The notes: generated from the letters alone by a model not told the origin. Shown: positions 10,808 through 21,236, counted from the first letter of the stretch. The stretch is DNA of 64,000 nucleotides from Incurvaria masculella (GCA_946894095.1 OX335658.1:10035001-10099000), one strand, 5' to 3'. Program-made: numbers and translations.

Positions 10808-11350
10808 GGTGGCCCAACCCGCTCATTTCCCCATACAAAAGGGGAAAGAAGATCACGCCTATATTTCTTGTCAGAGATCCAAAATTTTGCTCAATATAGC
10901 TTTATTTGATTGAACTAGATGTCTGATGACCATTGGCATTGTAAAATTGTGTTTGGTTTCCAAGTTATAACGTCCGAAAGTTCGGATTTTTCGCGCGTTT
11001 TATACAATTACTTTGGAGGTGGATTACGCAATGATAAAGTAAGAACATCTTAAAAAGATTAGTCATCAGACATAGCTTGTTTAATCCAGATTTATAATCT
11101 ATTTGGTTTTTGTTAGATTATTGACTACAGCGGTCGTGGTTTACTTTTAGCTATAAGTCGTTTTGAAATTAAAATTTTCATAAATCTTACCAAATCATAC
11201 ACTATGCACATTGTCTTTTTTTGTGGACAGGTTGCATCTTCCTCATAACGGAGCCTGTCTTATTCTTAGAAACAGAGAAGGTCCCAGAGCGCAACAGCAC
11301 GGTTTTGTACCGTGCCCGCAAATGAGTTGAGGCCGCCGGGTTGGGCCACC
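10808..11350. mobile_element. piggyBac-like MITE PB1 (543 bp, TTAA flanks)
   Basis: Terminal inverted repeat ggtggcccaaccc...gggttgggccacc, flanked on both sides by TTAA (10804-10807 and 11351-11354). Near full-length copy PB3 (22764-23305) is in the opposite orientation. TTAA target duplication is the hallmark of piggyBac transposition. No transposase is encoded, so the element depended on an enzyme supplied elsewhere. Subterminal sequence includes a ccgtgc-type palindrome (cacggttttgtaccgtg). Confidence 0.9.
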
Positions 11351-12245
11351 TTAAGGAATAATGCATGAATTATTTTTATTTTACTCATAGTATAATGTTG
11401 ACATGTTCTATAGTATTAAGTGCATTTAGCTGCACTTAAAATAACATACTCTATGGAATAAATATTTTGAACTATGAACTTTAACCTGTGAAGATGTTGC
11501 CTATTATACAGGGTGTCCCGTAAGTAGTGGATCAAACGAATAGTGGGGATAGAAGAGGTCAGTGCCTATCAGAAACACCTACTTTAGATTCTAAGTCATT
11601 CCTAGTTTAGAAGTAATTAATTTATTTCTGATTATTTTTAAATTTTCAGAATGTAAAATAAAAAAAATATGTTTAAAAAAAGTTCATAACTTTTTCAAAT
11701 TTTTATTTAAATTTATTGTTGCCGAATATCTTACCTTTTTAATAAAAATACATTTGCATCTAACTAATACATTATTTTAAATTTTAAATATGTTTTTCGT
11801 AAAAAGTTTCAAATTTCAATAAATTCAACGCTAATTCCAACATTCCTGGTGCAAAAAAAATGTACTACCAAAAGTTTGCCCATAATATCAAAAACTTGTA
11901 CACTTTATTGCGCTTCTAAAAAAGTATAATACCATTTTACTTTCATTTAAAAAAGTATTTTTTTCAAGTGAAGAACCGAAATGAGTGGTAATTTTCGAAA
12001 TATCTGACTGCACAATATTCTAAGAAATATTAATATTGTTTATCAGACACTTATTGTATGCATGATGATAGTTCTGAAAATATTTAAAATACTGGTATTT
12101 GTGTAAAAACAAATTTTTACATGACAATCGACCATTATTTTGCCTGCAATTAAAATTAAATAGATTTTGTTAGTTCAAAATTTCAAATGGATTTTATTAT
12201 GAATAAAAACAAAAATGCCTGTTCTCTAATCCATTTATTCATCGA

Positions 12246-12443
12246 CTACAACAAGTGCTCAAAATTTCTCCCACCAACCCGAATGCACAACCGACATCTT
12301 CTAATAAAAATTATTCTCAATCTTCTCAGCGCACGATGGTTATTTTTTACGATACCAGCTGTTGCTTGTAATTTTTGTCGTAACTCTAGCTCATTCAAAT
12401 TTTCCTTTTCATACACTGCTTCTTTAAAATATCCCCACAGGAA
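12246..12443 (-). pseudogene. Transposase C-terminus, Tc1/mariner (IS630) class
   Basis: Translation of the minus strand gives 65 uninterrupted residues from FLWGYFKEAVY through ENLNELELRQKL to CIRVGG-x-NFEHLL, then a stop at 12246-12248. FLWG, the ELR-K/R segment and the GG-x-x-FEHL ending are characteristic of the C-terminal end of many insect IS630/Tc1/mariner transposases, just after the third catalytic acidic residue. The N-terminal DNA-binding region and catalytic D residues are missing. The coding sequence stops dead at the internal arm duplication (12446), so the break is structural rather than gradual decay. Confidence 0.85.
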
Positions 12444-12445
12444 AT

Positions 12446-12596
12446 AAACGAATAGTGGGGATAGAAGAGGTCAGTGCCTATCAGAAACACCTACTTTAGA
12501 TTCTAAGTCATTCCTAGTTTAGAAGTAATTAATTTATTTCTGATTATTTTTAAATTTTCAGAATGTAAAATAAAAAAAATATGTTTAAAAATAGTT
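12446..12596. repeat. Internal direct copy of the left arm of the fold-back
   Basis: Matches 11534-11684 in the same orientation almost base for base, starting aaacgaatagtgggg. Similarity ends abruptly in ...aaaatagttc. This third copy of the terminal sequence abuts the truncated transposase. Confidence 0.9.
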
Positions 12597-13314
12597 CCGA
12601 GTACTTTCACTGCCATCAGCGCCAAAATGGCGAATATCAAATTGCTTCATTATCGAGTCGTCGATAGCCTGTCCAGTGTACTAGTATTAATAGAGGTTAG
12701 TGCGGGATAGGCTAAGGGAAAGTACAGACTAGAAACCGGTTTAAGTAAGCGCGCGGCGTAAGTCTTTCCGACTTTGAGTAAACAATATTAGGTATTATTT
12801 TTTTGCATTTCGTGCAGTCAGATTTTTCGAAGATTACCACTCATTTCGGTTGTTCACTTGAAAAAAGATTTTGTTAAAGAGAAGTCCGGGTTATTATACC
12901 TTTTTAAAAGCGGAATAAAGTGTACAAGTTTTTGATATTATGGGCAAACTTTTGGTAGTACATTTTTTTGGCACCAGGAATGTTGGAATTAGCGTTGAAT
13001 TTATTGAAATTTGAAACTTTTTTCGAAAAACATATTTCAAATTTAAAATATTGTAGTAGTTAGACGCAAATGTATTTTTATTAAAAAGGTAAGATATTCG
13101 GCAACAATAAATTTAAATAAAAATTAGAAAAAGTTATGAACTTTTTTTAAACATATTTTTTTTATTTTACATTCTGAAAATTTAAAAATAATCAGAAATA
13201 AATTAATTACTTCTAAACTAGGAATGACTTAGAATCTAAAGTAGGTGTTTCTGATAGGCACTGACCTCTTCTATCCCCACTATTCGTTTGATCCACTACT
13301 TACGGGACACCCTG

Positions 13315-13716
13315 TATAATGTATTACGTTCGGGCAAGAAAATGTCCGTTGGATCCGCTAGTTTTTTTGGCTGTAAGGGCTTTTAGAGGCTTCAATTATA
13401 ATGATAAAGTTATTATGAAATCGGTTTCGTCCAGACGTAAGTAAATAAGTGATTTTGTGGTTTTTATTTCCATTTATAGGTACCTTATTGTGTAATTGAA
13501 TTTTGTTTGCGTTCCTGCAAAACATATTTCTTATCACAGCGTCCTAAAGTACCCAACCACGACTTATATAATGAAATCTTGCTTAATTATGCAAATTGAA
13601 TATTGATTATTTCGTCACTTAAATAATACAGGTGTTATTTAATGAGTCGATAGTCTCTAAGTGGTTTAAGCAGTATCGAGAACTGGATTGATTTATATTT
13701 TTTTGAATTTAAAACA
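13315..13716. other. Non-coding stretch between two elements
   Basis: No gene or recognised repeat. A 62-codon frame at 13635-13823 runs into the truncated LTR and is treated as chance. Confidence 0.4.
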
Positions 13717-13877
13717 ATGTTTAAAAGGCTGCTTCCAGGGCCCAGGGCGTGGAGAAGAAAATAAAATGCGAGATACGTAGCGAGCAAGTAGATTGTAATA
13801 ATGAAGAGAAGGAACACAGACAATACAAATTGGCATAGACGATAAAAAGTATTGCCAGTATTTTAATGTTTTCAACA
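13717..13877 (-). repeat. Truncated 3' LTR of the BEL/Pao element
   Basis: Direct repeat of 17041-17201 with about five differences, starting (minus strand) tgttgaaaacatt. Similarity stops at 13717, so most of the LTR is missing on this side. Confidence 0.85.
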
Positions 13878-14283
13878 TATTCCGCCAACAGACACTGAAT
13901 ATGTTGGAGTTACAATAAATTTATCTTAGAATAAAGTGGCTGTAATGCAAATGCATTCTAATTTTACATATACACTACATGCACTCATGTTACATAGCAT
14001 TTCATAGCTGAGGAGTGGACTGTTATATTTATAGGTTGTTTTTTTTTTTTTAATAATATAAATGCTATTGAAAACTCAATAAGCTATGTAGCAGAAAATA
14101 TTAGACAAATGATTGCATGACGGTAATCACAATATGCATGATTTTTACTTATTAACTATATTAATTAAATCTAACACATTTAGGGCATTTGTAAATGACC
14201 ATGAAACAAGATAATTTTAACATCCTGTTATTTTATTTTACAATTCCTTTTGAGATAGGAAGTCTAAATTTAATCTTTTATTT

Positions 14284-15195
14284 TTAGTCTACGGGTAATA
14301 TACATATTTTAGTAACAGAGGTTTTGTGTACCTTACCATTACATTTTCTTACTTCCAAGGCTCTAACTTTACCATCTTGCCCTGGATAAATTTTCGTGAC
14401 TCTAGCCATGGGCCAGGTCATAGGCGGAGTGTCTAACTCTCGCAGGATAACGAGTGCTCCTACTTGAACATTAGGTAGACTATCCTTCCATTTAGGTCTG
14501 TTTTGCAAAACGTTTAAATATTGTTTGGACCAATATCGCCAAAACTGTTGTTTTAGGGCAGTGCATTTGTTCCAAAATTTTAGTTTATTGTTAGGAAGGT
14601 GAGTAATGTCCTGTTCAGGATAGCAAGTCAGGGGAGCACCTGTTAAGAAATGGCCTGGTGTCAAAAATGATAAATCATCGATATCTGATGACATAGGAGT
14701 TATTGGCCTCGAGTTCAAGATTCCTTCTATTTGAACTAGCACAGTGTTAAGCTGTTCATAAGTTAATACATGAGAGCACAGTACTCTTTTTAAATGATGT
14801 TTTACACTTTTTACAGCTGCCTCCCAAAGTCCTGCAAAGACTGGCGAGTAGCTGGGAATAAAATGGAAAGTTATACCTAACTTGGCAGTTACGTTCTGAA
14901 CATATGTTTGGTGACATTTAGAGCTATTTAATGTATACAATTCAGATAGTTGTGTATTTGCTGATTTGAACGTACTGGCATTGTCACAATAGACCTCCGT
15001 TGGAACATTACGTCTTGCAGTAAATCGCTTAAAGCAGGCTAAAAATGTGTCAGTCGTTAGATCTGAAACCAGTTCTAGGTGTATGGCCTTTGTGACGAAG
15101 CATACATATACTGCAATACAGCCTTTTGTTGTTATGACCCTTCTAACACTTGACTGCTTGACCATAATAGGTCCATGAATAGGTCCTAAACACAT
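14284..15195 (-). CDS. BEL/Pao integrase plus C-terminal domain
   Basis: A 303-residue frame covering the integrase core and the C-terminal BEL domain (DUF5641-like). Recognisable core blocks are KGCIAVYVCFVTKAIHLE, LTTDTFLACFKRF, CDNASTF with the second catalytic Asp, and GLWEAAVKSVKHHL with the catalytic Glu. The C-terminus has WRYWSKQYL, LQNRPKW, PPMTWPMARV and YPGQDG. In a BEL integrase the first catalytic Asp lies in a VDYAGP-like motif; here that stretch reads CLGPIHGPI, so the first Asp is lost at the deletion joint. The start codon is created by the junction. The protein would not be a competent integrase. Confidence 0.85.
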   Translation of the reverse strand: MCLGPIHGPIMVKQSSVRRVITTKGCIAVYVCFVTKAIHLELVSDLTTDTFLACFKRFTARRNVPTEVYCDNASTFKSANTQLSELYTLNSSKCHQTYVQNVTAKLGITFHFIPSYSPVFAGLWEAAVKSVKHHLKRVLCSHVLTYEQLNTVLVQIEGILNSRPITPMSSDIDDLSFLTPGHFLTGAPLTCYPEQDITHLPNNKLKFWNKCTALKQQFWRYWSKQYLNVLQNRPKWKDSLPNVQVGALVILRELDTPPMTWPMARVTKIYPGQDGKVRALEVRKCNGKVHKTSVTKICILPVD

Positions 15196-16397
15196 GAAAG
15201 GATTTCCAACTCCAATGAATGTCGTATCGTTCTTTCAGTATTGGCTATGCCGACAATCTCGGTAGCATTGGGCGATAGCGGTTTACCTATTGCCTTTGCC
15301 GTCTTGTAGGTGATAAAGGAAGATTGGCTAGCTGAATCTAACAAGGCCCTTACTATAATTTCCTTGCCAGTTTTCGTGATGAGCTTAACCTTTGCCGTTG
15401 GCAATAAAACCTGTGCCTTGCGACTTATCGTGTGGCTAATATTGGACACAGGATTTTCTTGTTCCTCATTAAATTGATCACCTTCGATATGCAAAAGCGA
15501 ATTGTGATTTTTCTTGTCACATTTAAAGTGAAATTTGCATTTGTTTTGATGAGCATTTAAGCAAATTTTGCATAATTTATTCTTTTTTACAAATTCTAGT
15601 CTGTCAGTTATTGAAGCGAGCATGTACTTGGGGCAGTTAAAAATTTTGTGATTGAGCTTACCGCAATATAGGCATTTGACTTCCTTCACGACCACGTTCG
15701 ACACCTTTGTGGGAGCCGGAGGTGATCTATGAGTTGCCTGCTCAGCCTTGACAGCGCAAGCATCCTTGCCTTCGCTGTTTTCGAGGGCAAGTGCTCTCGT
15801 TTCTAGAAATTTTATAAAATGGTTAAATGTGGGTTGAACATCATTGTTGCGCTCGAGATTGTATGCCCTGTTTGTTAGCGAGTCAACTTTCCTTGCAAGC
15901 ATGCAGACAAGCACACTGTCCCACTTATCCACTGACTCACCTAGGTTTTTAAGTGCAGCTAAGTGTTGTTTTGTCAATGAAATCAATGAGCGCAATGCTA
16001 CAACGTTGGGTTTGCTTATATTAGGCAGGTCAAATAAGCTACTAATGTGATCTTGAATGATTTTAAATTTATTGTCATAGCGCTCGCTTAAGATGTTGAG
16101 CGCATCACCGTAGCTCGACCCTACAATAGGCAGATTTTTAACTAAGTCTAAGGCCTCCCCTTTTATAAAGTTTTTTAAATAGAGTAACTTCTGAATGTCC
16201 TCAATGTCCTTGTCATTGTGGACAAGGACGGTAAACATTTCTATGAAAGCCTTATAATCGGTGTATTTTCCATCAAATGTTTGCAGATTGATGTCTGGTA
16301 GCTTAAATTTGCGCGACTTGTGCTGCACGAAGTGTCGAACTTTTTCGATAACACTGATGATCTTGACCTTAATGCCGCGAGGCATTCGTAGTAGCAA
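15186..16397 (-). CDS. BEL/Pao Gag (central and C-terminal) with aspartic protease
   Basis: A 403-residue frame. Residues ~35-120 match the BEL Gag domain (LPDINLQTFDGKYTDYKAF, LYLKNFIKGEAL). Residues ~245-310 hold zinc-knuckle-like Cys/His clusters (CLYCGKLNHKIFNC, then CKICLNAHQNKCKFHFKC). Near residue 355 is LLDSASQSSFI, the active-site Asp of the retroviral-type protease (DUF1758-like). The frame then ends 20 or so residues later, overlapping the integrase frame by 10 bases in a different phase. The expected continuation into reverse transcriptase is missing. Its ATG lies within the Gag coding region, so the true N-terminus is in the next frame upstream (16241-16618). Confidence 0.85.
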   Translation of the reverse strand: MLLRMPRGIKVKIISVIEKVRHFVQHKSRKFKLPDINLQTFDGKYTDYKAFIEMFTVLVHNDKDIEDIQKLLYLKNFIKGEALDLVKNLPIVGSSYGDALNILSERYDNKFKIIQDHISSLFDLPNISKPNVVALRSLISLTKQHLAALKNLGESVDKWDSVLVCMLARKVDSLTNRAYNLERNNDVQPTFNHFIKFLETRALALENSEGKDACAVKAEQATHRSPPAPTKVSNVVVKEVKCLYCGKLNHKIFNCPKYMLASITDRLEFVKKNKLCKICLNAHQNKCKFHFKCDKKNHNSLLHIEGDQFNEEQENPVSNISHTISRKAQVLLPTAKVKLITKTGKEIIVRALLDSASQSSFITYKTAKAIGKPLSPNATEIVGIANTERTIRHSLELEILSCV

Positions 16398-16618
16398 TTT
16401 TCGGTAGGACCCGGATCTTCGTCGTCCCCTGCGTCGAGGTTAATGTTTTCGTACTCGGCAAATGTGTTGACGACTTTTTCTTCTAAAATGAGGATCATTT
16501 CGAGAGACGCGTCGGCCAACGCACCCATGTCGACCCGGTTTTTAATTCGGGTTAGGACGCCCTTCAGTGCACCGCGCCTGGCGATCACCTTCCTTGCTTC
16601 CAAATCTGATTCTGACAT
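16241..16618 (-). pseudogene. BEL/Pao Gag N-terminus, frameshifted
   Basis: Starts MSESDLEARKVIARRG and runs about 75 residues as plausible Gag N-terminal sequence, with the helical LADASLEMILILEEK segment. It then degenerates as the reading frame moves to that of the 403-residue frame near 16390-16400. The last ~45 residues are out-of-frame translation of the downstream Gag domain. One small indel therefore separates the two Gag parts. The ATG at 16616-16618 is close behind the LTR, a plausible authentic start. Confidence 0.75.
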
Positions 16619-16639
16619 TGCAAGGTTTTGTTGAACACA

Positions 16640-17201
16640 ACACTAAACTTTATTTGTGTTTCGATTTCTCAAAGTCCTGCAGACGTTACGGCTAGGCTTG
16701 TTGACAGCTGTCACTTGACGTTCCGATGTGACGTCACGCGCGTCTGTGGCGCTGTGATGTTGGCTGCACTGTGAGTATTGGCGGCAAACCCGCTGTAGCA
16801 GAACCCGTGACGCGGCAGATTATTGTAACTTCACCAAATATCCATACACAATTCCCCATATAAATATCGAGGTGATGTTTCTTGAATAAATTGTATATTA
16901 CAATACCGCAATAGACGCGCCGTAGCTCCGCAATGCGCGAGGCTTGTTCGGCGGCGGCGTGTTGCTTGCTCGTAGACCCGCGATCTCAGCTTCGCAACTT
17001 CACGTACACTGGTACCTTTAGTTAGACCGGCGACAGAACCATGTTTAAAAGGCTGTTTCCAGGGTCCAGGGCGTGGAGAAGAAAATAAAATGCGAGATAC
17101 GTAGCGAGCAAGTAGATTGGGGTAATGAAGAGAAGGAACACAGACAATACAAATTGGCATAGACGATAAAAAGTATTGCCAGTATTTTAATGTTTTCAAC
17201 A
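16640..17201 (-). repeat. 5' LTR and leader of the BEL/Pao element
   Basis: The 5' edge is fixed at 17201 by the direct repeat. The 3' edge is uncertain: an aataaa lies near 16650 and the Gag ATG follows within about 40 bases. I could not identify a primer-binding site, so LTR and leader are given together. A 140-codon frame across this region (16831-17253) is non-homologous and rejected as a gene. Confidence 0.6.
16729..16736. promoter_or_regulatory. CRE-type palindrome TGACGTCA
   Basis: A perfect 8-bp cAMP-response-element palindrome in the BEL LTR/leader, in the context gatgtgacgtcacgcg. Whether any bZIP factor binds it is unknown. Confidence 0.4.
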
Positions 17202-17440
17202 AACAATCTGTATACATCTTAAAAAAAAACATTTTTATAGTAATGTAACGCATCTTTTGATATCATTTTTATTTTTCTATCTTAATCATTGAGGGCGCTA
17301 GCCTACGGTCGTACTTTTATTGAAAACGGAGCGATCAAAAAAGCATTTTCAATGCCAAAACAAGGTCAAGCCAATTGCAGCGAGCCACTCCGCTGGATAT
17401 TGGACGGAGAACGGACCAGAACTGAACGGAATTCTGATCT
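17202..17440. other. Short non-coding stretch
   Basis: Separates the BEL element from the retrotransposon tail at 17.44 kb. No feature recognised. Confidence 0.35.
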
Positions 17441-17998
17441 CCAATAAGCCTCGGACATAAAACGGAATCAAAATCGTCTGTGGAACTCGTTGCCTTCCTC
17501 CGTCCGCTCTTGTCAAACTATCGGCTCTTTCAAGTCGAGAATCAAGGAGTTTTATTTAAATGAAATCTGAATATACTATTTTTACCCCTGTACATCTTTC
17601 TTTTTATTATCATCAAAGAAATAGGTATATATTTTTTTGTTTTAATTTTTTCCTAAATTGTGGATATTTTAGTATATTGTATTATATATATTAGTGTATT
17701 TTATTCAAAGTATGCTTGTGTTGTTATGTAAATTATGGTTTATGTATGTTTATACTGTACGTATATATTTTTTTTATTTGCTATATTATTTTCCTATCTA
17801 ATTGCTATTGTGTACCTACCTACAGATATTTTAGATTGTCTCTCCTCATCACCCCAAAGATTGACTGGAAGAAATCACTCCTAGTGATAAGTCCGCCTTT
17901 GTGAAATTTTGTTGTTGTTTCGAATTGTTTTTGTAATTGTACTTGTTTTCTATTGCACAATAAAGAATTTATTCATTCATTCATTCAAAATCCTAGTG
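17441..17998 (+). mobile_element. 3' end of a CR1/Jockey-like non-LTR retrotransposon
   Basis: About 30 codons from ~17480 read LWNSLPSSVRSC then QTIGSFKSRIKEFYLNEI and stop, the WNSLP...F+ ending typical of insect Jockey/CR1 proteins. The 3' UTR follows, including gataagtccgcctttgtg (a motif I know as gataaggccgcctttgt in moth elements), an aataaa signal and an (ATTC)n tail near 17970-17989. The copy is strongly 5'-truncated. Confidence 0.75.
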
Positions 17999-18516
17999 AA
18001 TTGTCATATCCCCTCGCACTGCGCTATCATAAAGTAAGTAGTTTCATCCATACTTATTTCTTGATTCGATATTAAGCCATTATCTAAAGGAATTTCGTCT
18101 TGCAAGCTAAAAAAGAATATCAACTAATTTCTAGCAATTACCAATCGGATTTAGAAGTAATTCTTAAATTAAACTGAATTAGAAATACGCTTTTCTGGGA
18201 ATTTGTCTAAATCCTGGAATAGCTATTAATCAAAATCTTAATAATTTATGAAAACGTTCAACCTAATCTCCCGACTGACATCTCGTTACTTAAACGTAGC
18301 TTACACAGATCAATGTGGGATTTCAAGTACAGATTCAACTTATTCAACTTAGTAAAGTGTCCACCCACTAGAATGATTAAAAATTGCTTACATAAAGTTT
18401 TCTTGTATTTTACTTGTCAATAAAGGTGTTCATTGCGGATGACTTTATATTTTTTGACAATTCAGTAATCATGCGGCTGAATTTGGCTGATGACAAACAT
18501 TATTTAATGTTATCAA
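17999..18516. other. Non-coding stretch, nothing recognised
   Basis: AT-rich intervening sequence without open frames of note. Confidence 0.4.
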
Positions 18517-18923
18517 TGGCTCGTAGCCTAGCGGCGCGGGGACTGGCCTAGCGTACCAGAGGCCTGGGTTCAATTCCGACATGCACTTTCTCTTTCCGAG
18601 TTCGATAAGTGCATTTCGTCACGAATGCAAGCTGCTCCATGGTTCGGAATCCATGTAAAACTGTGGGTCCCCTTCCCCTACTAGGTGGTAGGGTTTAAGC
18701 CCGCCAGGGTTGTTACCATCGCATTGGATGAAAAGATGGTCGAAGCGGCAATGAAAAATTGTCCGTGTTTTCCATCGAGTTCAATGTAGCTATGCTCATA
18801 AAGGGAAGGTCCTTGCATGGCACCAAATTACTTCGGGAATGTGGTGTAGTGGGCTAATATCATAACGGCAGTTGTGTGGTATTAGCGATTAATGTCAGGT
18901 CGCAAAAAATCAATAAATAATAA
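18517..18923 (+). mobile_element. tRNA-headed SINE, near full length
   Basis: The head (18517-18580) reads ggctcgtagcctagcgg (A-box region) to cctgggttcaattcc (B-box region), a degenerate tRNA. The body then carries gtccccttcccctactagg, accatcgcattggatg and ttgtccgtgttttcc, and the 3' end attagcgattaatgtcaggt is followed by an A-rich tail. The same body stands behind a 5S head at 4.9-5.3 kb. The internal promoter would be recognised by RNA polymerase III. Confidence 0.9.
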
Positions 18924-19451
18924 TCTGATGTCAATTCGATATAAATTTTTAGACAGTTAAATACGAGTTGTGATAGGATGTTTAAATTTAATCTCACTTT
19001 GGTACCAAATTATTAATGTTTATAGTTACGCTAATATAATTTGCATTCACAATAAAAAAAAATGTACTAGCTGAGGTACCTACCTGGCTAATGGTTAATG
19101 TCGTTTTGAACTAATGTTAGGCTGCATTATTTCCTTGGTATTGTGAAGAGTTTATTGCGGAGGAAACCAAAAGTCTTCTGCTAGTGGACTTTATTAATAA
19201 TGAAAATAATACAATGAAAAATAACTTAGAAAATTGAAAAAAAGGCTAGTCGCGGAGCTAATCCAAAACGCGTTCTGAAAAACAACCGTTGCCAGGCAAC
19301 AATTCTAGAACCCTAGAAGAATGTGACTGCTACAGTATTATATGTGTTCCCCATATAAATTTTCATCTCCTATTTCACTACCTTCAAGCTAAAAAAATAT
19401 ATTTTGTAAACTTCTTCATGCACTACGTATAAAAAAAAATTAACAATAAAA
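18924..19451. other. Non-coding stretch, nothing recognised
   Basis: AT-rich, no open frames or shared repeats noticed. Confidence 0.4.
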
Positions 19452-20752
19452 ATAACCGACTTCAAAGAAAATGCACTAAAAAGTAAAAAATTATTTCCAT
19501 TTTTGTAGTTACGATTTCTGTTATTTTTTGAGTCGGCTTCAGCCGGGCACGCGCTGCGCCAATCAAGAGAACCTAACCTAACCTAACCTAACCTTGGCTG
19601 ACACCGACTCAAAAAATAACAGAAATCGTAACTACAAAAATGGATATAATTTTTTACTTTTTAGTGCTTTTTCTTTGAAGTCGGTTATTTTTTTTTGTAA
19701 AATTTTTTTTATTTGTTTATTTTTAGTGAATCTGAAGTACACTTACTAATTTGTACACGTCCTTTCCAATAAAAAAAGAATCACCGAAATCGGTTGGCGT
19801 TATATTGAGTTATTCGTCCATTTTTCGCGCACATCTTAATACAAATTTAAGACTTTTATGATTTCCTCATGGATATCATTGTCAGAACTTAACCAAATTA
19901 AAATGGGATCACTTGGAAAGCACTAGCTATTATTTAAAAAAATAATCATCAAAATCGGTTCACCCAGGCAAAAGTTATGAGGTAACAAACATAAAAAAAA
20001 ACAAAAAAAAAAACATACAGACGAATTGATAACCTCCTCCTTTTTTGAAGTCGGTTAAAAATTACACGATCTGCCGATTATACGTTTTTTTTAAATTTTG
20101 TTAAAATATGATATTATACGATCTGCATTTTTAACCGACTTCAAAGAAGGAGGAGGTTATCAATTCTTCTGTATGTTTTTTTTTTTAAGTTTGTTACCTC
20201 ATAACTTTTGCCTGGATGAACCGATTTTGATGATTATTTTTTAAATGAAAGTAAGTGCTTTCCAAGTGGTCCCATTTTAATTTCGTTAAGTTTTGACAAT
20301 GATATCCATGAGAAAATCATATAAGTCTTAAATTTGTATTAAGATGTGCGCGACAAATGGAAGAATAACTCAATATAACGCCAACCGATTTCGGTGATTC
20401 GTTTTTTATTGGAAAGGACGTGTACAAATTAGTAAGTGTATTTAAAATTCAATAAAAGTAAACAAAAAAAATAACCGACTTAAAAGAAAAAGCACTAAAA
20501 AGTAAAAAATAAATGCCATTGTAGTTACGATTTTTGTTATTTTTTGAGTCAGTGTCAGCCAAGGTAGCCAAGGCTCTCTTGATTGGTGCAGCGCGTGCCC
20601 AGCTGAAGCCGACTCAAAAAATAACAAAAAAAAAACTACAACAAAAAAAAAACATACAGACGAATTGATAACCTCCTCCTTTTTTTGAAGTCGGTTAAAA
20701 ATGGCAATTATTTTTTACTTTTTGGTGCTTTTTCTTTGAAGTCGGTTATTTT
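19452..20752. mobile_element. Nested cluster of fold-back repeats (families D and F)
   Basis: Family F copy 1 (19452-19688) has inverted ends aaccgacttcaaagaaaa. It replaces the left end of a family D copy whose body and right end run to ~20059. A second D copy in inverted body order runs 20130-20455. F copy 2 (20472-20752) is itself interrupted near 20640-20700 by a D right-end fragment. All termini share aaccgacttcaaa, so F may be a derivative of D. The palindromic gagtcgg...ccgactc segments give secondary stems. Confidence 0.8.
19570..19593. repeat. Short (CCTAA)n run inside a fold-back loop
   Basis: More than four tandem copies of CCTAA, the C-strand of the insect telomere repeat TTAGG. 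They lie between cgccaatcaagagaa and ccttggctgacacc. The sister F copy near 20560-20595 has the same flanks but no CCTAA run. Confidence 0.8.
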
Positions 20753-20984
20753 TTTGCAATTTTTTTTATAGACGTTCTGCCGTTCCCCCGGCGTGAAAAC
20801 GTAACAGACAGAATGAGTTACTTTCGCATTTTTAATATTTCACTCGATGGGATACTAAAGACTTTCTGTAAGATTTATTTTCATTTAATGTATGCTTACA
20901 TGTGTTGCTACGTTGATAATATCCATACTAGCATGTATATTGTATATACATACACTTATATAGTTCTTGATAAAGTATACGTGG

Positions 20985-21232
20985 GCGCATATTTGTGTTT
21001 CGCGACCTACCCGTCAATAATCGCACGCAACAGCGAGAAAGGAAGGACGTGAGTAGCGACAAAAACGCGTTTGTATGGGGGCAACGGCGTACCAACTTTT
21101 ACATACACAGCCGCAGGCGGGTGAGCTTAATTACACATTCGCTAAGTACTGATTTGCTCGATTTCTAATGACAAATAAGAACTACACAGGAAGCTATTCA
21201 GTGTAATGACAGATGCTGAGCGTCCCGAATTC
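20985..21232. repeat. Repeat family X, left part of a split copy
   Basis: Shares with 44816-45060 the order aagaactac/cacaggaagctatt...attc, and an inverted gtgagtagcgac segment matching actactcacgtctttcc at 21.67 kb. The copy is interrupted at its TTAA by piggyBac-like PB2. Confidence 0.55.
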
Positions 21233-21236
21233 TTAA

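Larger units (their letters stand above)
11509..13314. mobile_element. 1.8-kb fold-back transposon with ~500-bp arms, mariner/IS630-class
   Basis: Both ends carry cagggtgtcccgtaag and are flanked by TA (11507-11508, 13315-13316). The arms are inverted copies for about 500 bp (to ~12010 on the left, from ~12812 on the right) with modest divergence. The centre holds the end of a transposase gene (12246-12443, minus strand) and a second, direct copy of 151 bp of the left arm (12446-12596). A TA duplication with an IS630-type transposase tail supports the Tc1/mariner superfamily. The element cannot encode a complete transposase. Confidence 0.85.
13717..17201 (-). mobile_element. BEL/Pao LTR retrotransposon, internally deleted
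   Basis: A minus-strand element of about 3.5 kb. In transcription order it has a 5' LTR beginning near 17201, gag (split by a frameshift), an aspartic protease domain, and then directly the integrase with its C-terminal domain, followed by ~400 bp of non-coding sequence and a truncated 3' LTR (13717-13877). The RT and RNase H of BEL pol are absent. Full BEL elements are usually 5-7 kb. The 161 bp of LTR that can be compared differ at about five positions, suggesting a relatively recent insertion followed by rearrangement. No target duplication can be read because the 3' LTR is truncated. Confidence 0.85.

Noticed and set aside
15844..16050. 68-codon plus-strand gene
   Set aside because: Antisense shadow of BEL Gag.
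16831..17253. 140-codon minus-strand protein
   Set aside because: It spans the BEL LTR and flank, has no homology I can see, and its second half is Arg-rich translation of LTR DNA.
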